Shown here: positions 51,801 through 56,398 of the stretch, piece after piece
Position numbering within the stretch: position 1 is the first letter of the stretch
Layout of the letters: the number at the start of each line of letters is the position of its first letter
Origin: Metallyticus violacea
Taxonomy: Eukaryota > Arthropoda > Insecta > Mantodea > Metallyticidae
Assembly: GCA_030762175.1 (NCBI GenBank)
Contig: CM060841.1
Location: 6,606,001-6,670,000, forward strand
Length of the DNA: 64,000 bases
Direction of reading: 5' to 3'
Notes under the pieces: generated by a model
Databases searched by the model: none
What the model was told of the DNA's origin: nothing
What the model saw: only the letters and a program-made list of their open reading frames with translations
Translations under genes and position numbers: made by a program

Positions 51801-54800
51801 CTTCCCTTCCGAAGGAAGCCATACTTAGGATTTTTACACCCGAAAAAATCCATCGGTCCTGGCCGGGTTCGAACCCGCGATCTTGGGTTTAGGAGGCAAG
51901 TATGGTAACCACTACACCACCAGAACCGACAAATGGAGTGGTATATGTATAAACACTAATGTAATAAAATTTGTTAGTTTTGTACTAAATTTCTAAACCA
52001 TGCTTTTAAACCATGCACATACAAAAAGGAGTAAAGGAACTTTAGCATGCCATAAATCACTGATACCGCCACGGGTGGCCGAGGTCGTTAAGGCATGGAC
52101 TCGTGAGCGGGAAGTCTGCGGTTCGAATCCCGCCTGGACCGTCCTCCCTGACTGGGGTTTTTTCCAGGTTTTCCTCAGTCTTCATAACTGGCAAATGCCG
52201 GGGAGGTACCTAAACTTAGGCCTGGAACGCTTCCTTCCTTAAAAAAAAAAATCCTTTCCCAATATATCATCTCATGTATCATCAGTGTCACCGCCTGTGG
52301 TGCCTCAGTAGTAAAAACGGGCGTTAAACACTACTCAAAAAAAAAAAAAAAAAAAAAAATCACTGGCTACTTTGGATTGACCTGTATGGCCACATTTTTT
52401 ATTTTTGTGCTCCTATTGCTTGTTGAGTGTGGGCTGTTACATTATTATGCCATCAAGAGCAAGCCTAGGTAATATCATGGCTCATTATAAACAAAGAAGT
52501 AGTTGCCACTAGTACACAGATAGCATAATATATTATGTAATGATTTCCTATCATTAGGTAGCAATTCACCAAATTTGTCAATGTCTAAGAATAAAATCAG
52601 AATTGACTATAGTCATTTTGAAGAAACCAAAGCCATTATTTGCATCTACCAACTCTGTGAAAATAAAAGATTATACGGACATAATTTATTGGAAAGTTTT
52701 TAATATATTAACTTGCATTTAAGATTTACTTTATAATGTAATTCTATCTAATCTATCGTCTAACATACTCTTATGCTTCACTTACTTTTAAATACGTTGG
52801 GACTGGTTTCAAAGAGACATCCTTTCCATCTTCAACCAACTTGACCACTGGTTGGACGACAGATAAATTTTAGCATTAAAACAAAATATTGTTTTATGCT
52901 CATTATAGTAGCCATATATTTTATACAACTGCTAAATATGATCTGTATTGACAATTGACTCTAACTCATGTATTGTGTTTATAGTTACTATTATCCATTT
53001 CTCTTTGTTTAGTTTTTAATTAATGTTGTAATTTAATATGTATGTACATCCATGTAAAACTGATTCAGTGGAAGAAAAAGTCATAAGGCCTCAACTCTGC
53101 CAGTATAAATAAATAAATAAAAAATCATCAGCTGTGTGTTGACTGCCGAATTTGTTGCTGGTTGAATGCACCTGGTGTAGCTCTCGTGGACATTTGATGA
53201 ATTTTTGGATTAATTTGTCTTCTGTTGGGATCTCGGAGCTCATAACGTTATCTTCATATTTTTTTATAATTTTTTTCCCATATTCCCAGCTCCAAGGATC
53301 TATCTATGATTTCAATAATTTGACTTCCATTTCTGTATCATGTTTATCTTTCTAAAAGTGGTGTGCAATCATCAGTTTATCTATCTGATTGTACCTGGTG
53401 TTTATCCAGTCAATCAGATAGATAAATCAGCGGTTGCACATTACTTTGGAAGAGATAAACGTGATATAGAAATTGAAGCCAAATTCATAGACAGACCCTT
53501 GGAGCTGGGAATGGGGGAAAAAATGTATAAAAAATTATGAAGATAGGGTTATGGACTTCAAAATCCCAATGAAGACAAATTAATCCAAAAGTTTATAAAA
53601 TGTCCACAAGAGCTACACCAGGTGCATTCAACCAGCAACAAATTGGGCAGTCAACACACAGCTGATGATTTTTTATTTATTTATTTATTTATTTATACTG
53701 GCAGAGTTAAGGCCTTATGGTCCTTTCAGCCAAACAAATGGCCTGCATTCATACCAAACCAAATCATCAGCTATGGAAGATTCTGTTGAATTTCTTGATG
53801 AAAAGCGAATTCTCCTTAGCCCAGAAGGAAATACTCTGATTTTATGAATTGTGGTTAATGGTGCATTTGTCCTTATTTCAAAGATAATCTCTTTTTGGTT
53901 ACGCCATACCAAATTAGCTCTACAGTTCACATGTCATACTCATAATTTTTCTGGTATGTGACCACTTGTGAACCCACACAGATGCCCAAGCCTCTCCTCC
54001 AAATTAAAAACAATCATATTCATCATAATGCACTCCTGAAATTTGTTGATTTTCATTCATCATCCTAGCAATATTCTTATTGTATTTGTGTTTTGTTTGA
54101 AGTCAAATTTGAAGTAGTTATACAAGTATCACCAACACACAAGTTTATATTCATAAATTTAGTAAAACAACAGGTGTGATGAAACCTTTCAGCTGCACTG
54201 AATATTTTCTGTATTATTGTAGCCTATTATAAAATAAATTTAGAAATTATTATTATGAAGTATATCATAAAACTGCTTATGCTGTGAATATATGATGTGA
54301 CAAGTTTGTAATTCACTGGTATGCTTTCATCCATTGCATCTCATAATTATGTGCAATAAGAAAAAAAAGGTTCTAATTTACTTGCACTTTTTGTGTTTTA
54401 TCATTATAGTCCATGTAATGAAGGTATTTTTTCAGTATGTCTCATACTATGAAAAACAGATTTTCTTGTTTAGTGTTATTATCAAAATAATATTAATACA
54501 AACACTTGTGGTAGGGGATTTACTGTTTAAAGAAATAAATGAGTGATATTTGCTTTCTAATTATTATGGGAAAGTTAAAACAGAGGCTAAAATATTTGAA
54601 ATGGCTCTTAAAATATGTATATGATAACATTTTATATAATTACCATGATCTATATGTATTTATGATTGTTACTGTACATGTCAAATGTTTCTATCATTAT
54701 TATATGCAGGGATGAAGTTAATCTGGCAGATTATGTGGAGCCAGAGGTTTTTTATAACATCATTCAGCTGGGAGTGTTTGCTGTCATGGCATTTTTGGTG

Positions 54801-54866
54801 ATGAGACTGAAGCTGTTCTTCACACCACAGCTGAGCATAGTAGTATCACTCCTGGCTTCCAGAAGA
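15202..54866 (+). CDS. dpy-19: dpy-19 / DPY19L family C-mannosyltransferase, 10 exons seen, 3' end missing
   Basis: Ten exons join with GT-AG boundaries and consistent phase to 1602 nt (534 codons). The protein reads like DPY19L1: TM1 then [68 protein letters not shown], then [14 protein letters not shown]. Family knowledge: these are multi-pass ER GT-C enzymes that use dolichol-phosphate mannose to C-mannosylate tryptophans in WxxW thrombospondin repeats. The acidic first luminal loop is where GT-C enzymes carry the catalytic residue. Vertebrate DPY19L1 is about 675 aa, so roughly 150 C-terminal residues are missing and should lie downstream. I chose ATG 15202 (A at -3, G at +4). An in-frame ATG at 15145 would add 19 residues, with a weaker context. 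No in-frame stop or frameshift is seen, so the gene looks intact. The paralogue letter cannot be decided; I use the invertebrate name. Confidence 0.95.
16276..16376 (+). mobile_element. 73-bp PLE tail insertion with 14-bp TSD
   Basis: TATAATAGCTTTAT at 16276-16289 and 16363-16376 brackets 73 bp. Inside is a minus-sense fragment (AAACAATGTAATACAGTTTTT) joined to a plus-sense TATATA..CCACTCCATTGTCAACAG tail. It is the smallest complete PLE insertion in the window. Confidence 0.8.
17030..17560 (-). pseudogene. mariner-family transposase relic
   Basis: On the minus strand 17190-17080 reads [20 protein letters not shown] and then [11 protein letters not shown], which fits the mariner pattern SPxPKK..SxxKVMLTVFxDxxGVVhxEFLP. 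Upstream pieces at 17560-17220 (GGRxIGDEQ, later SYEPEMK in another frame) fit the same protein in the right order. Several stops and frame changes. Ends not found. Confidence 0.6.
18866..19140 (-). repeat. SINE-A copy 3
   Basis: Full-length minus-strand copy with head CCATGGGTGGCCGAGGTTGT at its 5' end (19140) and TTAATAGTGTTTAATGCCCG at the other end. The B-box-like region is changed (GTTTTGAATCC). Confidence 0.85.
19233..19915 (-). mobile_element. 5'-truncated PLE (P4 subfamily) with GIY-YIG endonuclease end
   Basis: Minus-strand frame 19878-19588 encodes [20 protein letters not shown] with [10 protein letters not shown] following, the GIY-YIG type endonuclease of Penelope-like elements. 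With one shift it continues to [14 protein letters not shown]. The 3' region (19328-19291) has a TGATGA...GAAACATGTTC hammerhead-like motif, and the terminus near 19235 matches the arms at 6179-6298. No RT part is present, so the copy is 5'-truncated. Confidence 0.85.
21122..21250 (+). repeat. SINE-C partial copy
   Basis: GGAATGTCAGATATTTAGGC..CTCATTTGCATCATTAATTTCA matches the 3' half of the copies at 31296 and 32143. The tRNA-like head is not recognisable. Confidence 0.55.
22240..23760 (-). pseudogene. relic of an unnamed multicopy arthropod repeat protein
   Basis: Read on the minus strand in order: [10 protein letters not shown] (about 23735), [10 protein letters not shown] (about 23480), [19 protein letters not shown] (about 23130), CEWRPFTD, then the open stretch 22987-22790 with [20 protein letters not shown] and [14 protein letters not shown], then the open stretch 22490-22242 with [15 protein letters not shown] and SEEKVNNF. 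I recognise this order of motifs (DCYFC, CNN, FLCxWDSRA, [20 protein letters not shown]) from uncharacterised proteins present in many copies in arthropod genomes. I do not know the transposon class. Frame changes and stops show a dead copy. Confidence 0.65.
24487..24754 (+). repeat. SINE-A copy 4 (old)
   Basis: Diverged plus-strand copy: GACTGTCCTCCCTGATTGAGG, CATTAATGGCAAGTGCTGGG, CTTTCATCTCATATCTCATC, ending in a 14-A tail at about 24738-24754. Confidence 0.8.
25337..25449 (+). CDS. dpy-19: dpy-19 exon 2 (first luminal loop)
   Basis: Acceptor TTTTTTCAG ends at 25336; donor ATG|GTTTGT. It completes TM1 ([15 protein letters not shown]) and encodes the highly conserved [20 protein letters not shown] loop, the strongest family signature in the window. 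Confidence 0.95.
25450..27087 (+). other. dpy-19 intron 2 (1.64 kb), no repeat recognised
   Basis: Donor GTTTGT, acceptor TTTCAG. No element, exon or RNA gene was recognised inside. Confidence 0.85.
27088..27225 (+). CDS. dpy-19: dpy-19 exon 3
   Basis: 46 codons, phase 0 on both sides, acceptor TTTCAG, donor GAG|GTAAGA. Encodes [16 protein letters not shown] and [19 protein letters not shown], the conserved luminal region after loop 1. Confidence 0.95.
27863..28763 (+). mobile_element. 897-bp TA-flanked Tc1/mariner-type element with deleted transposase
   Basis: Ends 27865 and 28761 are inverted repeats (CCAAGGGTGCC with AAAAATGTATACACACTT following) and TA dinucleotides lie just outside (27863-27864, 28762-28763), as expected for Tc1/mariner targets. 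From ATG 28130 the frame reads [20 protein letters not shown], the HTH start of a DUF4817-like transposase. From 28380 it reads [31 protein letters not shown] and a C-terminal [10 protein letters not shown]. The middle with the first catalytic residues is deleted. A segment of about 100 bp is repeated at about 27958-28015 and 28070-28125. Confidence 0.8.
29147..29185. repeat. alternating purine-pyrimidine tract (GT/GC)
   Basis: An uninterrupted run of TG, CG and GC steps (TGTGTG..CGTGTGCGCGCGCGTGCGTG), rich in CpG in an otherwise CpG-poor intron. Such runs favour Z-DNA. Confidence 0.9.
29320..29445. mobile_element. inverted scrap of PLE GIY-YIG endonuclease
   Basis: Minus-strand 29405-29325 reads [18 protein letters not shown] and the plus strand just right of it (29413-29442) reads [10 protein letters not shown]. 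These are adjacent halves of the same PLE motif in opposite orientations, so it is another head-to-head inverted copy, heavily truncated. Confidence 0.65.
29844..30057. mobile_element. 188-bp palindromic PLE (P1) insertion with 13-bp TSD
   Basis: ATCAGTAAAAGAT at 29844-29856 and 30045-30057. The left minus-sense arm contains ACCGGTTTCGAGAACATTTA and the right plus-sense arm ends with the tail TTAGCTTCACTGTGCATGTT..TTTACATTTA. Only the right arm has the tail. The left arm keeps most of the hammerhead-like motif (29919-29955, minus) but its first core bases are lost. Confidence 0.85.
30716..30930 (+). CDS. dpy-19: dpy-19 exon 4
   Basis: Acceptor TTTTACAG, donor AAG|GTTAGT, 71 codons plus 2 bases. 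It contains the conserved [19 protein letters not shown] block and a membrane segment ([19 protein letters not shown]). Confidence 0.95.
31296..31461 (+). repeat. SINE-C copy
   Basis: Head GTGGCTGCATTTATAACTAT and a B-box-like GGATTTGAATCC at 31333-31344 suggest tRNA origin. The body has AAGGTGCCAAGGACTCC and AGCTCATTTGCAACATCATT, ending with CATT repeats. Confidence 0.75.
32143..32302 (-). repeat. SINE-C copy, opposite orientation
   Basis: Minus-strand counterpart of 31296-31461: GGTTGCATTTGCGGCTGTTA head, GAATTCAAATCCCGGTCAGG B-box region, AAAGCTCCAAGGACTCCGAG body. The two copies lie about 680 bp apart in inverted orientation. Confidence 0.8.
32303..32335. repeat. CAT microsatellite
   Basis: About ten CAT units next to the SINE-C head. 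Confidence 0.9.
32455..32830 (-). mobile_element. LINE 3' end: C-terminal ORF2 tail plus AAT-repeat tail
   Basis: Minus frame 32824-32570 reads [26 protein letters not shown] and ends HPFYSIQEF, the usual C-terminal tail of insect non-LTR retrotransposons (G..LFN.LP..I....F K..L..WL....FYS..EF). After the stop, the 3' end runs into about 28 AAT units (32464-32547 on + as ATT), typical of LINE insertions. The 5' part is missing. Clade uncertain. Confidence 0.75.
33760..33817 (+). CDS. dpy-19: dpy-19 exon 5 (short)
   Basis: Only 58 bp. The split codon AG+T gives S, so the join reads [21 protein letters not shown], matching the LSGSRLGG..C.FFNHGE pattern of DPY19L1. Acceptor TTTCCACAG, donor GAG|GTAAGT. 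Confidence 0.9.
33818..35572 (+). other. dpy-19 intron 5 (1.76 kb)
   Basis: Holds a LINE C-terminal relic (34590-34950 -) and an AAT microsatellite (35300-35333). A 111-codon frame at 35117-35452 is only open because it runs through the AAT repeat. Confidence 0.85.
34590..34950 (-). pseudogene. LINE C-terminal zinc-knuckle relic
   Basis: Minus-strand reading gives [20 protein letters not shown], then [20 protein letters not shown]. The CPxC...EE..HILFEC pattern is the C-terminal CCHC-type knuckle found after RT in many insect LINEs. Stops follow. Confidence 0.6.
35573..35710 (+). CDS. dpy-19: dpy-19 exon 6
   Basis: 46 codons, phase 0. Starts [18 protein letters not shown], a near-invariant family stretch, followed by the next membrane span. 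Acceptor TTTTCAG, donor CAG|GTAATT. Confidence 0.95.
36010..36155. mobile_element. palindromic PLE end pair
   Basis: Left arm AAATATCCTATAAGAATATA..TGTTCACACTAACTCCA (36010-36055) is the inverted copy of 36105-36153 (TGGAGTTAGTGTGAACATAT..TATAGGATATATTACC). The right end matches the PLE terminus at 37800. No clear target duplication was found. Confidence 0.75.
36330..36368. repeat. CATT microsatellite
   Basis: About nine CATT units; a CATT tail also ends SINE-C, but no SINE body was seen here. Confidence 0.9.
36480..37846 (+). mobile_element. PLE copy (P3 subfamily) with RT and GIY-YIG, disrupted
   Basis: In several frames: [20 protein letters not shown], then [20 protein letters not shown], then the RT active-site box [11 protein letters not shown] (YVDD changed to YVDN). 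A decayed linker follows, then [20 protein letters not shown] and the open end 37448-37717 ([18 protein letters not shown] and on to a stop). Downstream is a degenerate hammerhead-like motif (37713-37746) and the tail CCACTCCATTTTCAACAGC ending at about 37846. It lacks the 5' part of RT. Confidence 0.85.
37847..39240 (+). pseudogene. non-LTR retrotransposon (LINE) RT relic
   Basis: Across frames: CPVFKKGD..DNYRPIT (about 37900-37960), [29 protein letters not shown], an RT catalytic box AYADN at about 38413 (YADD expected), then [46 protein letters not shown] near 38970. This order is that of insect LINE ORF2 proteins. Frameshifts and stops make it dead. A 33-bp direct repeat lies near 39133-39190. 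Clade not assigned. Confidence 0.75.
40161..40313 (+). CDS. dpy-19: dpy-19 exon 7
   Basis: 51 codons, phase 0, acceptor TTTTTTGTAG, donor [27 protein letters not shown] matches the LPWQFAQFVLLTQ membrane region of DPY19L proteins. Confidence 0.92.
40620..40922. mobile_element. 277-bp palindromic PLE (P1) insertion with 13-bp TSD
   Basis: AAGAGTATACCAT at 40620-40632 and 40910-40922. About 120-bp inverted arms meet near 40785. The left arm carries the terminal tail (TACTTAAATGTAAATTGGAA), the right arm stops at ATCAATTAAT. The right arm has a full hammerhead-like motif (40797-40837), while the left arm lacks its CTGAAGA core. Confidence 0.9.
40981..41010. repeat. possible pogo-like terminal fragment
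   Basis: TGAATGTAATGTGCACCTA matches the left terminal repeat of the element at 63284-64000. Very short. Confidence 0.3.
41276..41484 (-). mobile_element. P2 PLE fragment nested in PLE, 13-bp TSD
   Basis: AAATAACTTGCTA at 41276-41288 and 41472-41484. Insert 41289-41471 is minus-sense: ACACTAACTCCATTCACTTA, the hammerhead-like motif at 41350-41389, then the C-terminal end of the endonuclease ORF. A single 5'-truncated arm, not a pair. Confidence 0.85.
41474..41594. mobile_element. 99-bp P4 PLE end inserted at the same target site
   Basis: ATAACTTGCTA at 41474-41484 and ATAACTTGTTA at 41584-41594 bracket 41485-41583. The insert has a small inverted repeat (TTAATTATC..GATAATTAA) and the tail GCTTCACTGTATTGGTTCCA, as at 6121-6299. 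Confidence 0.75.
41605..42930. mobile_element. solo LTR, about 1318 bp, with ACAT target duplication
   Basis: The block 41609-42926 starts TGGAACGG and ends GCTTCA (TG...CA). ACAT precedes (41605-41608) and follows (42927-42930) it. Removing it restores the host PLE reading PFLNIEIMK. It is GC- and CpG-richer than its surroundings, with a G7 run at 41676 and a region of short degenerate repeats of GTCTGAATGT (about 41990-42130). No ORF, primer-binding site or second LTR is seen, so it is a solo LTR; the superfamily is not determined. A 4-bp duplication would suit Gypsy-type elements. Confidence 0.75.
44170..44380. repeat. terminal part of a Tc1/pogo-like element
   Basis: TTAGATTTGCACTTCAATCTAATATGCT..GCCAAAAAAGATGTGCATTATTTTCAAGTAGATACGGTA matches the right end of the element at 63284-64000 in order and spacing. 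No left end was found. Confidence 0.5.
44690..44935 (+). repeat. SINE-B copy 1 (old, head missing)
   Basis: AAAATCCTAAGTATAATTTCC, GAAAGAACCTCAAGCCTGAA, GGCCTCTTAGCAAAATTTAT, AAAGCTCATTTGTAAATAAA follow the SINE-B body in order. Its tRNA-like head is barely recognisable. Confidence 0.75.
45137..45361 (+). CDS. dpy-19: dpy-19 exon 8
   Basis: 75 codons, phase 0, acceptor TTCCATTAG, donor GAT|GTAAGT. Encodes two hydrophobic spans ([19 protein letters not shown] and [16 protein letters not shown]) and ends with a polar GNKDD that continues into exon 9. Confidence 0.9.
45450..45774. mobile_element. 301-bp palindromic PLE (P3) insertion with 12-bp TSD
   Basis: ACATCTTGTATT at 45450-45461 and 45763-45774. 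The left arm carries the tail GTACTTACGAAGCTGTTGAC, the right arm does not. Hammerhead-like motifs lie in both arms (45566-45598 minus; 45670-45702 plus, the latter with GAAA changed to AAAA). The centre near 45625-45660 holds the inverted PLE coding end (CAGTGAACCTCCGTTACT). Confidence 0.9.
45566..45598 (-). ncRNA. hammerhead-ribozyme-like motif, P3
   Basis: On the minus strand: CTGAAGA, extra T, stem II GGGAG/CTCCC with loop AGATT, GAAA, palindromic stem III ACGCGT, then C at position 17. The stem III and loop differ from P1 and P2, but the core does not. Confidence 0.55.
46451..47433. mobile_element. 959-bp head-to-head PLE (P2) pair with 12-bp TSD
   Basis: ATAGAATAATAG at 46451-46462 and 47422-47433. 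The minus frame 46964-46599 ([20 protein letters not shown] through to LSTG) and the plus frame starting near 46985 ([19 protein letters not shown]) encode nearly identical GIY-YIG endonuclease ends and meet near 46975. Both arms continue into hammerhead-like motifs (46565-46604 minus, 47324-47364 plus). Only the left arm has the terminal tail. Both endonuclease frames are open through this part, so the insertion is young. RT is absent. Confidence 0.92.
48372..48592 (+). CDS. dpy-19: dpy-19 exon 9
   Basis: 73 codons plus 2 bases, acceptor TTCTTTACAG, donor AAAAG|GTATTT. Contains [20 protein letters not shown] and [12 protein letters not shown], conserved in the family, then a membrane span and a KEKGEKR loop. 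Confidence 0.93.
48880..49800 (-). pseudogene. mariner-type DDE transposase relic
   Basis: Minus-strand pieces in order: [17 protein letters not shown] (about 49620), VPIHHDVFQ then LFEENIDG (about 49280), LYLEMLVD, then [20 protein letters not shown] and LNMDW (about 49180-49090), which fits FQQDGAPPHxxxxVRxWLDExFxxRW of DUF4817-type transposases. The downstream WPPRSPDLTP box is decayed. Stops and shifts throughout; ends not found. Confidence 0.55.
49907..50130. mobile_element. 200-bp palindromic PLE (P1) insertion with 12-bp TSD
   Basis: ACTATACCAATA at 49907-49918 and 50119-50130. The left arm begins with the tail TACTTAAATGTTAATTGGAA; the right arm ends at ATCAATTAAT. The centre is ATGTTCTCGAAACCGGTTCC, so the left arm is cut next to the hammerhead-like motif and the right arm within it. 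Same design as 40620-40922 but shorter. Confidence 0.9.
50434..50712 (+). repeat. SINE-A copy 5
   Basis: Full-length: GGTGGCTGAGGTTGTTAAGG head, GGTTCGATTCC B box (about 50489-50499), GGAACATTTCTTTCCTTAAA body, CACTATTTAAAAA tail. Confidence 0.9.
50929..51212 (+). repeat. SINE-A copy 6
   Basis: Full-length plus copy starting CCATGGGTGGCCGAGGTTAT; B box altered to GGTTAGATTCC; ends ATTATTAAAAAAAA. Confidence 0.88.
51579..51982 (-). mobile_element. PLE tail insertion, later split by SINE-B
   Basis: The minus-sense PLE tail (GTACTTACGAAGCTGTTGAC) begins near 51602 and resumes after the SINE at 51932 with AATGGAGTGGTATATGTATA. TTAGTTTTG at 51579-51587 and 51974-51982 is a possible target duplication of the PLE. 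Confidence 0.7.
51622..51940 (-). repeat. SINE-B copy 2 with 9-bp TSD, inside PLE tail
   Basis: AATGGAGTG at 51622-51630 and 51932-51940. The insert is minus-sense: the tRNA-like head near 51931-51860 (GGTGTAGTGGTTACCATACT, B box GGTTCGAACCC), then the 3' end CCATAAATAAAACAATTAAA at the left. Well preserved. Confidence 0.92.
52054..52365 (+). repeat. SINE-A copy 7, youngest, 9-bp TSD
   Basis: AAATCACTG at 52054-52062 and 52357-52365. GGGTGGCCGAGGTCGTTAAG and B box GGTTCGAATCCC (52120-52131) give a clear tRNA-Ser/Leu-like head. The tail is about 21 A. It has more CpG and fewer changes than other copies, so it is probably closest to the source. Confidence 0.93.
52735..52865 (-). mobile_element. 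decayed PLE (P1-like) 3' end
   Basis: Minus-sense TTGAAGATGGAAAGGATGTC and TTTGAAACCAGTCCC, followed by TAAAAGTAAGTGAAGCATAA, match the P1 hammerhead-like region and terminus. Strongly diverged. Confidence 0.65.
52950..53128 (+). mobile_element. LINE 3' tail (TAAA repeats)
   Basis: GAAAAAGTCATAAGGCCTCA then ACTCTGCCAGTATAAATAAA ends a non-coding 3' region. The same end occurs in reverse at 53670-53722. The coding part is not identified, so the LINE call is an inference. Confidence 0.5.
53080..53722. mobile_element. 640-bp palindrome of PLE endonuclease ends capped by LINE-like tails
   Basis: Arms 53080-53400 and 53405-53722 are inverted copies. The inner parts are PLE P4 endonuclease ends (plus frame 53405-53540: [20 protein letters not shown]). 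The outer parts are the TAAA-ending tail. Both arms switch from PLE to tail at the same base, just after CAGCTGATGA, the core start of the hammerhead-like motif. Confidence 0.8.
53670..54000 (-). mobile_element. LINE-like 3' region, inverted to 52950-53128
   Basis: Minus-sense GGACCATAAGGCCTTAACTC and TAAATAAATAAATAAAT tail. A 71-codon minus frame (53930-53715) covers this region but I do not recognise it. Limits to the right are uncertain. Confidence 0.4.
54710..54866 (+). CDS. dpy-19: dpy-19 exon 10 (last exon seen)
   Basis: Acceptor TATATGCAG; the split codon gives R, then [20 protein letters not shown] and a span ending [20 protein letters not shown]. Donor AAGA|GTAAGA, phase 0. The family continues with LFGW.. 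and a luminal C-terminal domain, not found in the remaining 9.1 kb. Confidence 0.92.
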
Positions 54867-55441
54867 GTAAGACAGATATCTCAGATTAACATTTTTGTTT
54901 TAATTTACATATGCTAATGCACCTAAAATTCTATTTTTTTTTTTTATCTGATCTTTCTGATCAATGACAGACTTAAGTAATTTTGTATTAAAGATGCATG
55001 AATATGCTTTCACTAACTTTTATCTTATCATATATCCACCATTGAAATTTTTTTATCTTATTCTTGCACGAATTTAGCTTATATAAGGCAAAGGTAAATA
55101 TTGTTTGCAGTGTAGTGTATAATTAATTTATCTACTTTCAAAGCATATGACAGAATTGCATATAATACTATACCAGTGATAAGTTCATAACCAGAGAGGT
55201 TTTAAAATGCAAAATTGCACTTGCATTATAATTGCAAAGGGGAAATTTATACAAAAAGGTTCAAAATAGTGCTGATAAAATGCCTTTATTAATTTCTAAA
55301 CCAGTTGTATTAACATTCAGTATTCAACACTAGCAAATAGCATAAAATAACCAAGTAGGAAGTAAATGTGGCATTTACTGGGTTTCAACCAATGTGTTGC
55401 ATTGGATTATGCACAACATTTTGCTTTTGAATGTATGGACA

Positions 55442-55478
<37 letters not shown>

Positions 55479-55886
55479 GTACTTGTGTTTAATTTATGAA
55501 AACTGATTTTATATTGATTATAATAAAATTTGCTCCAATGATTCACTGGGTCAAAAAAGAGGCCATAAGATTTCAATCTGTTAAAAGTATTGTGGCTCTG
55601 CTCAATATCTACTGAAACCAATGTAGCATATTTTGTAAGCACAAGGAAAGGGGGTTCAGTGAAAGTTGCAAAGGCTTCCACATCTGGATTGTTCTTCAGA
55701 ATCCAAATTTAGTTTTGGCAAGGTTGTCCCTGATAGTTGTCAACTTATTCCACTGTTCCTCCTTCTCCTGCGAATCACATCAGAAAAATACATGGCCATG
55801 CACTGCAAAATTGCCAATTCTAGGTCTTTGTCATTAAGCAATTGTTAGGCATGCATGATGGCTGTTGCTCCATTAAAGTGAATATC

Positions 55887-55887
<1 letters not shown>

Positions 55888-55917
<30 letters not shown>

Positions 55918-55939
55918 CTTCTTCTTCTTCTTCTTCTCC

Positions 55940-55971
<32 letters not shown>

Positions 55972-55981
55972 CTTCTTCTTC
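55888..55981. repeat. 94-bp polypyrimidine tract (TTC)n(CTC)n
   Basis: An unbroken run of C and T: about 17 TTC units, then CTC units, then mixed. Complementary strand is all purine, so triplex (H-DNA) is possible. The 94-codon open frame over it is only a repeat artefact. Confidence 0.92.
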
Positions 55982-56074
55982 AGAAAGCCGTGCATCTTTC
56001 CAAATATTCCTCCTGATTATGCCTTCTTCACAAGAAAGCAGTGCATCTTTCCAAATATCCCTCCTGATTATGAT

Positions 56075-56398
56075 AGGGAATTGCTTTTTTTTTTTTTGGA
56101 TTAATTTATTTATGGATGCTCTTTAACAGCTCAGGTCATCAGAGTGTCCCATTCAACTCAGGGCGTGAAACGATCAACAAATTTTGCTCAGAGGCCTCTC
56201 TTTCAGGCTTGAGGTTCTTTTTCGTGCCGTAAATGTACGACACGGGACCCGACTTTACTTCCCTTCCGAAGGAAGCCATACTTAAGATTTTTACGCCCCG
56301 AAAAAATCCACGGTCCTGGCCGGGTTCAAACCTGTGATCTTGGGTTTAGGAGGCAAGTATGGTAACCACTACACCACCAGGACCAACACAGGGAATTG
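56075..56398 (-). repeat. SINE-B copy 3 with 9-bp TSD
   Basis: AGGGAATTG at 56075-56083 and 56390-56398. Insert minus-sense, complete, with head GGTGGTGTAGTGGTTACCAT near 56380 and T-run (A tail) at 56084. Confidence 0.9.

Larger units (their letters stand above)
48593..54709 (+). other. dpy-19 intron 9 (6.12 kb), densely packed with repeats
   Basis: Holds an ATT microsatellite (about 48838-48868), a mariner-type relic (48880-49800), PLE and SINE insertions between 49907 and 52860, and a palindromic PLE/LINE composite (53080-53722). The stretches 51213-51578, 52366-52735 and 54000-54709 show nothing recognisable. Confidence 0.85.

Noticed and set aside
52063..52140. Possible genuine tRNA gene
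   Set aside because: The tRNA-like part is the head of a SINE with poly-A tail and target duplication; it lacks a matching acceptor stem.
55842..56126. 94-codon serine/proline-rich open frame
   Set aside because: It is only the translation of the TTC/CTC repeat plus flanks.
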